Program-made: the position numbers and the translations under genes
From: Cupriavidus sp. UYMMa02A
GTDB lineage: Bacteria; Pseudomonadota; Gammaproteobacteria; Burkholderiales; Burkholderiaceae
Reading direction: 5' to 3'
DNA: 64,000 nt
Assembly (NCBI GenBank): GCA_001725945.1
Contig: LRMT01000125.1
Span: 62,001-126,000 of the forward strand
In this document: piece after piece, positions 12,232-19,089 of the stretch
How positions within the stretch are numbered: the first letter of the stretch is position 1
Layout: each line of letters begins with the position of its first letter
Notes under the pieces: model-generated
Database searches by the model: none
Seen by the model: the letters and a program-made list of their open reading frames with translations, nothing else
Told to the model about the DNA's origin: nothing

Positions 12232-12989
12232 TCAGGCGCCGGTGTAGCCGAGCGAGCGTGACAACGCAGCCGCCTGTTGGACAACCATGGCCACGTGGCG
12301 ATCCAGCACTTCCTGCGTAGTGCGGCTTGCCGGACTCGCAATGCTCAGCGAGGCAACCGTCGCGCCGGTGTGGTCGCGTAGCGGCGCCGCGGCCGAAACG
12401 GCATCAGGCTCGCGCTCGCCGAGCGACACCGCATAGCCGGCGGCCCGGATGGCCGCCAGTTCGTCGCGCAGCGCTTGCGGATCGATGATGGTCTTGTCGG
12501 TGAAGCGCTGCAGTGCGTTCGCGAGTACCGCATCGATCAGCACATCCCCGCCGTAGGCAAGCAGCAGCTTGCCCGAAGCCCCCACATGCAGCGGACGGCG
12601 GTTGCCAACCTCCGTATGCACGCGCACCGACTGCGACGACTCATGGCGCGCGACGCAGACAGACTCCAACCCGTCGCGCACGCGCACGATCACGTTTTCA
12701 CCGCAGGCCGCGCCAAGCACGGCGAGGCTCGGCGTGACCAGCTTGATCAGGTCGAGCTGCTCGCGCGCGGCATTGCCGACGAGCAGGGCGTTGTAGCTGA
12801 GCTTGTAGACCGCCGCCGGCGCCTCGCGCGCGATCATGCCGCGATGCTCGAGCGTGCTCAGCAGCCGGAACGCACGCGCCTTGGTCAGCCCGGCACGCGC
12901 GCGAGCTCGGTCACGCCCAGGGACGGATGCTCGGCTACCAGCATCAGCAGGCCGAGCGCCTCGTCGACGGCGTCAACGATGTATGTCAT
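12232..12989 (-). CDS. IclR-family transcriptional regulator (frameshifted)
   Basis: The N-terminal winged HTH (VDEALGLLMLVAEHPSLGVTELARR...LTKARAFRLLSTLEHRG) is followed by the IclR effector-binding domain with VRVRDGLESVCVARHES, RRPLHVGASGKLLLAY and GYAVSLGEREPDAVSAAAPL. The break near 12900 is one missing C (CGCGTGCC should read CGCCGTGCC), giving about 252 residues. It lies upstream of, and in the same direction as, the peptide importer, porin and amidohydrolase, so it is the obvious local regulator of that cluster. Confidence 0.88.
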
Positions 12990-13364
12990 CAGGTTCTGTA
13001 ATTTTTATGAAACGGGGTTCTGGCGAATTGTAGCGGGCACGACGAGGTGGTGCCGCAGCGGGGGAAAAGCGGCGCAATCAGGTGCTGGCTCGCGTCGGCG
13101 AGATATGGAGCGTCCTGATCATCATGCTCGCTTGCGTGCGTTAGCGGGCAGCCGGGAAGCGATCACGGAACTGGCGGCCAATCACACTGATTGAGAGCAC
13201 TGTCCGCGAGATCCGCGCATGCTCGGCACGATCAAGGCAGTCGCAGACGATGCTGGTCGATGGCCTCGTGCGCCGTTGCGGCCGTGCCCAATCAGTGCGG
13301 CAATGCGGTTGTACCCTAACGGCGTGCTGGAACCCGAGGTCCATGTGCGTCTGAATAGTATTGT
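12990..13364. other. Intergenic stretch with nothing assignable
   Basis: 375 bases between the IclR start and the operator-like palindrome. It holds the promoter side of the IclR gene. I find no convincing gene, tRNA or terminator; short open frames on both strands lack recognisable motifs and good ribosome-binding sites. Confidence 0.5.
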
Positions 13365-13383
13365 ATGATAATCAAATTATCAT
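13365..13383. promoter_or_regulatory. Operator-like palindrome
   Basis: ATGATAAT-CAA-ATTATCAT: two perfect 8-base arms around a 3-base centre, in an AT-rich pocket about 100 bases before the aminopropyltransferase-like gene. The half-sites resemble a Fur half-site (TGATAAT), but the 3-base spacing differs from the usual 7-1-7 arrangement, so the binding protein is not identified. Confidence 0.45.
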
Positions 13384-13481
13384 CAGGTCCGAGCGAAAAG
13401 TGGCGTGCGTCTGGAATGAAGCCAGGGCAGGCCGCGGCACACACGCATGGCGAAGCCACCCGCGTCGGATCAAACAGGCAG

Positions 13482-14311
13482 ATGGACCACGCCCGCACCT
13501 CCTCCCTCGACGCCTACCTGAAGTTTCTCGCCAATGCACAGAGCGACGGGACACCCGTCGTGCTGGAAACCAATCAGGCACTCTCGCTCCATTTCGACGT
13601 GCACGCGACGCAGAGCCTCATGTCACTGAGCGATCCGAACAAGCTGGTGCTCGGCTACACCCGGACGATGATGAGCTTCCTGCTCCTGCAGCCGGCGCCT
13701 GCGCGGATTTCCATGATTGGCCTCGGCGGCGGTTCGCTCGCCAAGTACTGCTACCACCACCTGCCCGACACCAAGTGGTGGCCATCGAGGTCGATCCTAC
13801 GGTCATCGCCTTGCGCGACACGTTCCGGATTCCGCCCGACGATGCGCGCCTTGAAGTGGTCTGTGCCGATGGCGTCGAGTATGTCAAGGGACAGGATGCG
13901 CGCCCGGAAGTGATCCTTGTGGATGGCTTCCTCGCCTACGGCATGCCGGCGCAACTGGGAAGGGCGGAGTTCTATGCCGACTGCCATGCACGGCTTGCCG
14001 ACAACGGCATCCTGGTTGCCAATTTCCTGGAAAGCGACCCCGACATCCCGTTCTATCTGGAAGAAGTGCAGTCGGTGTTCGGCGAATCGTTCGCGGTCTC
14101 GCTGTCCGAGGACAGTTGCAACTACACGCTGTTCGCATGGAAGGGGACATGGAAACTCCCCTCGCTGAACACGCTGCTCACTCGAGCTCGAGTGCTGGAG
14201 TCCGCGCACCCGCTGAACCTGCGGTCATCCGCCCGCCGCCTGAAGCAAGGCCAGCGCCTGGCGTCCGATCACAGATTCTGGCAAGCGCGGGCCGACCGGC
14301 AGGCCTGCTGA
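13482..14311 (+). CDS. Spermidine synthase-like methyltransferase-fold protein (frameshifted)
   Basis: Rossmann-fold protein of the polyamine aminopropyltransferase-like group. Motif I is ISMIGLGGGSLAKYCY, followed by the acidic loop VVAIEVDPTVIALRD and DARLEVVCADGVEYV, then VILVDGFLAYGMP. The frame breaks near 13775. The start is uncertain: ATG 13482 gives MDHARTSSLDAYLKFL, while ATG 13416 is possible. Members of this group in proteobacteria are often annotated as spermidine synthase but lack proof of activity. No speD or other polyamine gene is near. The DUF1275 gene follows 34 bases later. Confidence 0.75.
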
Positions 14312-14344
14312 CCGACAACGCCGCCCCTTCCCACGGACGCAACC

Positions 14345-15237
14345 ATGCCTCTCTCATATCTGCGCCAACTGACCGGGAAGGAGCGCAGTCCGGAAACCAA
14401 CCGGCAGCTTGCCTGCTATCTCACCTTTGTCGCCGGGGCTGCCAATGCGGGCGGCTTCCTCGCCGTGCGGCAGTACACCTCCCACATGTCGGGAATCCTC
14501 TCGGCCATGGCCGATAACCTCGCGCTTGGCAGTATCGGACTCCTGCTCGATGGCCTCGGCGCCCTGCTGTCGTTCCTTGCCGGGGCTGCCTGCTCGGCTT
14601 TGCTCATCAACTGGGGACGGCGCGAACGCCTGCAAAGCGAATATGCGTTGCCGCTGATGGTCGAGGCTGGCTTGTTGCTCTGCTTTGGCTTGCTGGGCGG
14701 CAATCTGGCACATCACGAATGGCTGTTCGTGCGGCAACGGTCATGGTGCTGTGCTTCATCATGGGCCTGCAGAATGCCATGGTGACCAAGGTGTCGAAGG
14801 CTGAAATCCGCACGACGCACGTGACCGGCATGGTGACAGACATCGGCATCGAACTCGGCAAGCTGTGCTACTGGAACCTGGCAAAGCCCAATGCGAGCAA
14901 GCCCCTGGTACTGGCCAACCGGCAGAAGCTGCGCGTGCTGGCCACGCTTGTCGCCCTCTTCTTCCTCGGGGGCGTGGCAGGCGCGCTGGGGTTCAAGCAC
15001 GTCGGGTTCAGTGCCACCCTGCCGCTGGCAATCTTGCTGCTCGCGCTCGCCGTGGTGCCGGTGTTCGATGATGTGCGGCTGCGCATCTGGCGCCGCGATT
15101 TGCTTGCGCACATCGCCGGACACGCACGAGACTGGTCGCGCGGGGTTGGAAAGGACTTGCACGCCGTCTGGCTGGCGGCCCGGCACACCAAAGAAAATGC
15201 CCGATCGAAAGCTCCGCGTTCACGGCGCCGGAACTAG
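14345..15237 (+). CDS. DUF1275 (YoaK) family membrane protein (frameshifted)
   Basis: Inner-membrane protein with about six hydrophobic segments. The N-terminal block LTFVAGAANAGGFLAVRQYTSHMSG and the central CFIMGLQNAMVTKVS with RTTHVTGMVTDIGIELG are diagnostic for DUF1275. The break near 14730 is repaired by one base to give about 297 residues, longer than the common 220-250 because of a basic C-terminal tail after the last helix. It probably shares a transcript with the preceding gene and converges with the host-attachment gene. Transport function is suspected for the family but unproven. Confidence 0.78.
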
Positions 15238-15246
15238 CGCAGTGAA

Positions 15247-15807
15247 CTAAAAGCTAACGCGACGCAAATTGCCGATCTCGTTGCCTGGGCCCTTGCCCAT
15301 CTCGATGCGAGGATCGCGACGCGCCGGCACGATGCCGTCGGCCGCCATCCGCTGCTGCACGTCGTTGTTGCTGAGCTGGCGATAGTCCTTATCGAGCTCG
15401 CGCGTGACAACACTGCATACGGACTGCGGCAAGGCCTTGCGCAGCAGGCCCAGGAAGCGCGGCGGCGCGATGACGACGAGCTCGTCGAACCGCTGCCTGT
15501 TGCGGGCTTCCTCGAGGAGCTTCGCCACGCGGCGCGCAAACAGTTGTGCTTCCTGGTGAATCTCGTCCTCTCCCGCTGACGACGTGACGGTGGCCATTCG
15601 GCCCGGATGCGCGCCCGGATGACCGGCATCTCCCTGTACCGAAGCCTGGGCGCGGCGGCCATAAGCATCCCGCCGCAGGTCGGCGTTGTCTGCGCGGGCA
15701 CCGGCGTCTGTGATCTTCTCGACCTCTTCCAGTGGCGCGCTGTCGCCCCGGGAGGCAAGGACCCTTGCAATCCCCTCGTCCGCGACAAGAATCCAGATGG
15801 TCTTCAT
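15247..15807 (-). CDS. Host attachment family protein
   Basis: Intact 186-residue soluble protein. The N-terminus TIWILVADEGIARVLASRG and the C-terminal FDELVVIAPPRFLGLLRKALPQSV with ELDKDYRQLSNNDVQQRM match the family annotated as required for attachment to host cells (baeRF/eRF1-like fold). A biochemical role is not established. Internal stretches such as QEAQLFARRVAKLLEEARN are helical. It converges with the DUF1275 gene. Just upstream lies the remnant integrase and the left border of the mobile element. Confidence 0.78.
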   Translation of the reverse strand: MKTIWILVADEGIARVLASRGDSAPLEEVEKITDAGARADNADLRRDAYGRRAQASVQGDAGHPGAHPGRMATVTSSAGEDEIHQEAQLFARRVAKLLEEARNRQRFDELVVIAPPRFLGLLRKALPQSVCSVVTRELDKDYRQLSNNDVQQRMAADGIVPARRDPRIEMGKGPGNEIGNLRRVSF

Positions 15808-15831
15808 AGGTCATCTCCTTCGAAACCCCGC

Positions 15832-16122
15832 TCAAGCGAGGCATTGGAGGAAGACTTGCAAGGGGCACGCCACCGGCTGCGGCCGGGACGCTTTGCTACT
15901 CATATGGCATGCGATTGCAGCTTTGACGAGAACCGCTGCAAGTATTGCAACGTCAGTGGTCACCGCCGCTGCATCGATCTCGGCCCGCTCTGCCACGGCA
16001 CGATTCTTCGTACGCAAGCTGCGGATAATCTCGCACTTGCCGCTGTGCCGCTCGATAAGTTCTAGGGGGATTTTGCGGCGGAAGTAGTAGACGATGCCGC
16101 GAAGCTGGATGTTCGTTGCCAC
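15832..16122 (-). pseudogene. Truncated integrase N-terminus (DUF6538 type)
   Basis: From a GTG at 16122 the frame reads NIQLRGIVYYFRRKIPLEL, then GKCEIIRSLRTKNRAVAERAE, closely matching the DUF6538 domain that opens a class of tyrosine integrases. After about 50 residues the similarity stops and the frame ends without core-binding or catalytic domains. It starts 80 bases outside the left attachment site and points away from it, as expected for the integrase of an earlier element inserted at the same tRNA. Confidence 0.65.
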
Positions 16123-16202
16123 TGGGGTTCTCACAGGTACCGGTGTAACACCTGCTCGGCATAGGTACCGCCTGAACCCCTTCTCCAAAACAAACCGAAA
16201 CC

Positions 16203-16248
16203 GACCGCGATCTTCCGGGGTTCGCCGCCATTGCTGGCGGAGACGGAG
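16203..16248. repeat. Left attachment site (attL), 46-bp direct repeat
   Basis: These 46 bases are identical to 29330-29375. The last 14 (TGGCGGAGACGGAG) are the 3' end of tRNA-Ser including its CCA, here without the rest of the tRNA. The preceding part is the right arm and loop of the tRNA's terminator hairpin, but the left arm differs on this side. Confidence 0.9.
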
Positions 16249-16263
16249 TCCCTATGCGGGTCA

Positions 16264-16377
16264 TTTAAAATCAATGACTTATAGACTTTTCTCCTTTAAA
16301 ATCAATACGTTAGATCGAATTTTTAACGCCACATCGTGACAACAAACGCCACCCAGTGACTCGTTCGCAGTGGGGTA
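16264..16377. repeat. Phased direct repeats between attL and integrase
   Basis: TTTAAAATCAAT occurs at 16264 and 16295 (31 bases apart). AACGCCAC-nnn-GTGAC occurs at 16325 and 16345 (20 bases apart). GTGGGGTA occurs at 16370 and again twice inside the right border at 29291 and 29303. Helical phasing and presence near both ends suggest arm-type sites for integrase or excisionase, or operators of the int promoter. Confidence 0.45.
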
Positions 16378-16406
16378 AACAGGTGGGTAGCTGACTCAGG
16401 CGGACA

Positions 16407-17639
16407 ATGCGAACAACTCACAGACTTACGGCGATCGGCATAACCCGGCTCAAAACACCAGGCTACTACGCAGACGGTGCGAACCTCGTTCTCCAGGTCA
16501 GCAAGGCTGGGACGAAGTCTTGGCTCTTCCGCTATACGCTCAACGGCAAGCGCCGCGAGATGGGCCTCGGTTCCTGCCAGACGGTATCCCTATCTGATGC
16601 TCGGGAGCGGGCGCTCGCGTGCCGCCGCCAACTACTGGACGGACAAGATCCGATAGATACGCGTGCCGAAGTACGACGCGCCCGGCATGCCGAAAGCGCG
16701 AAAGCACTGACGTTCAAGGAATGCGCCACGCGTTGCATCTCGGACAAGCGTGCTGAGTGGAAGAACGCCAAGCACGCGCAGCAGTGGGCCAACACGCTGG
16801 ACGCTTACGCCTATCCGCATATCGGTAGCCTTGATGTCCGCTCGATCAATACGGGCCTCGTACGCAAGTGCCTGGACCCAATCTGGACCGTAAAGACCGA
16901 AACCGCTACGCGCCTCCGGCAGCGTATTGAGACTGTGCTGGATTGGGCAAAGGTGCACGGGTACCGGGAAGGCGACAATCCCGCAGCCTGGCGCGGACAT
17001 CTGGAGGCCGTATTGCCGAAGCCGGCCAAAGTGGCGAAAGAGAAGAACCACGCCGCCTTGCCCTATTCCGAAGTTCACGATTTCACCTGCGAGCTGCAGC
17101 AGCGGCCCAGTGCATCCTCGATGGCCCTTGAGTTTCTCATCCTCACTGCGTGCCGGACTGGGGAGGTTATCGGCGCACGGTGGATCGAGATCGACGAAGA
17201 TGCCAAGACGTGGGTGGTCCCCGCAGAGCGGATGAAGGCTAGCAAAGAGCATGTAGTCCCCTTGAGCGCGCGCGCGCTGGCTCTACTGAAGCAGGCAAAA
17301 GGCCTGGCCAATAACAGCGAATGGGTATTCCCGGGTGCCAGCCCTAAACGCCCCCTCTCCAATATGGCGATGCTAGAACTGGTGCGGGGAATGGGCACCC
17401 TGGACGCGGCCGGCGAGCCGATTACCGTGCACGGCTTCCGGAGCACGTTCCGCCAGTGGGTGGCGGAATGTACGGCCCATCCGCGCGAAGTCGCCGAGCA
17501 CGCATTAGCGCACCGCCTACCCGACAAGGTGGAAGCTGCATATCAGCGGGGCACTTTGCTGGAGAAGCGGCGGCGACTCATGGACGACTGGGCTCAGTTC
17601 CTTGCGACGAAGCCGCAACTACTGCAGCACGCGGCATAA
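16407..17639 (+). CDS. int: Tyrosine-type integrase of the element
   Basis: Intact 410-residue site-specific recombinase with the N-terminal DUF4102-like arm-binding domain (LVLQVSKAGTKSWLFRYTLNGKRREMGLG) common in tRNA-targeting integrases. A SAM-like core-binding region is at about residues 100-200. The catalytic domain has Arg250 in TACRTGEV, His342-x-x-Arg345 in HGFRSTFRQW, His369 in ALAHR and the nucleophile Tyr379 in EAAYQRG. All catalytic residues are intact, so the element may still be able to excise. It reads away from attL, 158 bases inside the element. Confidence 0.95.
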   Translation: MRTTHRLTAIGITRLKTPGYYADGANLVLQVSKAGTKSWLFRYTLNGKRREMGLGSCQTVSLSDARERALACRRQLLDGQDPIDTRAEVRRARHAESAKALTFKECATRCISDKRAEWKNAKHAQQWANTLDAYAYPHIGSLDVRSINTGLVRKCLDPIWTVKTETATRLRQRIETVLDWAKVHGYREGDNPAAWRGHLEAVLPKPAKVAKEKNHAALPYSEVHDFTCELQQRPSASSMALEFLILTACRTGEVIGARWIEIDEDAKTWVVPAERMKASKEHVVPLSARALALLKQAKGLANNSEWVFPGASPKRPLSNMAMLELVRGMGTLDAAGEPITVHGFRSTFRQWVAECTAHPREVAEHALAHRLPDKVEAAYQRGTLLEKRRRLMDDWAQFLATKPQLLQHAA

Positions 17640-17696
17640 CCAGACGCGCAATGGCTTGACGCGGCGTGGCACGCAGCGGTAGCATTCGGAACAGAA

Positions 17697-17784
17697 CGCC
17701 GCACTAGTAAAACAATATGTTGTGTTCAAGGACAATCGGCCACCGGCCGGACCCTTGACGCACCATTGTTTTACTAGTGCGGCG
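17697..17784 (+). terminator. Very long hairpin with T-tract after int
   Basis: Two perfect 20-base arms (17697-17716 and 17765-17784) enclose 48 bases that can pair again (TCAAGG with CCTTGA, and CGGCC with GGCCG). The right arm is followed by seven T's, so it fits an intrinsic terminator for the rightward int transcript. The rod of about 90 bases is far longer than a normal terminator. Confidence 0.7.
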
Positions 17785-17813
17785 TTTTTTTCGTTTACGA
17801 ACAGGAGAACGCT

Positions 17814-18023
17814 ATGTCTGTCCCCGCCAGTGTTGCCGGCTTCGACCAACTGCCCGACTCGGCAAACGTTCGCGCTCCCACGGTGGCTGCCCTCGCCGGT
17901 TGCTCGGTTAGATCTGTATGGAGACTCGCCAAGGCCGGCATGCTACCAGCCCCGCGCAAGATCGGCCCCAAGCTCACGGCATGGCGCGTCGGCGATATCC
18001 GCGCATTCCTGGCTTCACGGTAA
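17814..18023 (+). CDS. AlpA/excisionase-like HTH protein
   Basis: Small 69-residue protein with a MerR/AlpA-type helix-turn-helix: TVAALAGCSVRSVWRLAKAGMLPAPRKIG, then AWRVGDIRAFLASR at the end. In P4-like elements AlpA proteins control int expression and excision. It has an AGGAG Shine-Dalgarno sequence 8 bases ahead. The gene lies directly behind the long hairpin and its 3' end overlaps the convergent HTH gene by 9 bases. Confidence 0.8.
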   Translation: MSVPASVAGFDQLPDSANVRAPTVAALAGCSVRSVWRLAKAGMLPAPRKIGPKLTAWRVGDIRAFLASR

Positions 18024-18251
18024 GCCGCCCCTCCTGTGTCGAATACGGCGACCCGGTATCTGCAGACGCTCAGCAGTCTGCTCGATGACAACCTTCTCAG
18101 CGTATGCAAGCACATCGCGGGTCATCATTACCCAAGCACGACCGACCTTACCTGCGGGGAACGCCCCCGCCTGAATGAGATCAATCACCGTGTTGGGATG
18201 CACGCGCAGTATCTCGGCCGCACCCTTAACGTCAACTGTCGGGGTACTCAC
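18015..18251 (-). CDS. Second HTH/excisionase-family protein
   Basis: From a GTG at 18251 with GGGAG upstream, a 78-residue protein with an HTH_17/excisionase-type fold: DVKGAAEILRVHPNTVIDLIQAGAFPAGKVGRAWVMMTRDV. The GTG overlaps the TGA of the upstream 89-residue gene (GTGA), implying translational coupling. Leftward orientation opposes the AlpA-like gene, so the pair could form a switch; this is inference from position. Confidence 0.72.
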   Translation of the reverse strand: MSTPTVDVKGAAEILRVHPNTVIDLIQAGAFPAGKVGRAWVMMTRDVLAYAEKVVIEQTAERLQIPGRRIRHRRGGLP

Positions 18252-18517
18252 CGCTGGCGCTCCCGAGACAGTGAAACTCTGGCACCTTCCCAAGCAAGCT
18301 GAAGACTCGGGCGATCCGTACCATCTTTAGCGCTGCGTTGAGAGACCATATCCAAACACTCTTGGACGTGCTCCTGGATGTTGAGAAGGTAATAGGCCGC
18401 GCTCTCTGTGCCCATTTCCTCAAGCACGTCCATGCCTGTCGTTCCTGTCACGGCCAATAGCATTGCTTTAATTTGCTCTAGTCTAATCGAGAGATTTTTT
18501 TCAGAACCTTTTTTCAC
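18248..18517 (-). CDS. Hypothetical protein of the element
   Basis: 89-residue protein starting with GTG. It begins with a basic stretch and continues with helix-rich sequence (LEQIKAMLLAVTGTTGMDVLEEMGTESAAYYLLNIQEHVQECLDMVSQ). No recognised domain. It is coupled to the following HTH gene through a GTGA overlap. An inverted repeat sits 33 bases upstream of the start and may regulate both. Confidence 0.55.
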   Translation of the reverse strand: MKKGSEKNLSIRLEQIKAMLLAVTGTTGMDVLEEMGTESAAYYLLNIQEHVQECLDMVSQRSAKDGTDRPSLQLAWEGARVSLSRERQR

Positions 18518-18549
18518 CTTCGACCCCTATAGATTGATGACGTATTAAT

Positions 18550-18587
18550 CAACTCAATGCTTACATGCTTGTTATGCATTTGAGTTG
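18550..18587. promoter_or_regulatory. Inverted repeat upstream of the leftward HTH operon
   Basis: CAACTCAATGC and GCATTTGAGTTG form arms of 11-12 bases with one extra T, spaced by 15 bases. It lies just ahead of the GTG at 18517 in an AT-rich region, a position expected for an operator. Confidence 0.45.
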
Positions 18588-18877
18588 CAGCGATCCTACC
18601 CAGGGGAGATACGATGAAGCAAATATTTAGCAAAATGTAAATTGGCTTAATTGCAACAATCTAGCACTGGCGCGGCTTTGCGGGCAGATAATAACCATGA
18701 AGGACGCTCAACTATTACCAGTTTGCTAAAACTTGCTGTGCCATTACTCCATAAAGTGCCGGATATAGCTCATTTGACGTGAAATTTTTAGCAACCGCGA
18801 ATAAGTAAAGCGAAAATCCGCACACAACCTTCGCACTTGCTACTGCAAATTCAGCAATTTTTACGCGGAAATTTAGC

Positions 18878-18957
18878 AAAAAAAAAGCTCCCCGTCGATC
18901 TCTCATCGGGGAGCTAATGTAGGGGCAGAGATCCCCAACACTCGATAGAACGAGTGT
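18878..18957 (-). ncRNA. Candidate structured RNA with three hairpins and intrinsic terminator
   Basis: Read on the minus strand: ACACTCG/CGAGTGT stem (18938-18957), a GGGG/CCCC stem (18922-18936), then an AGCTCCCCG/CGGGGAGCT stem (18886-18915) followed by nine T's (18878-18886). The last is a textbook intrinsic terminator with no plausible protein gene in front. The second and third loops carry complementary 7-mers (18927-18933 and 18897-18903). The promoter was not identified. Confidence 0.55.
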
Positions 18958-19089
18958 AGCCGAATAGCAGGTTCTGTTATGCGTACCGATTCGCGCGAAA
19001 TCTGGCCGCATACGCTTTATGCCGGTTCATCGGTACCGTGACCAACGTCTTAACAGAATGCTCGGGCCATATGCGCACCGGTCGGTAAA

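Noticed and set aside
16140-16260. Possible second tRNA-Ser at the left border
   Set aside because: Only the last 14 bases of the tRNA are present; the anticodon and D arms are absent, so it is an att remnant.
18715-19011. Leftward frame of about 98 residues in the control region
   Set aside because: It runs straight through the three hairpins and the terminator, has no Shine-Dalgarno sequence and no domain; explained better as non-coding RNA or spacer.
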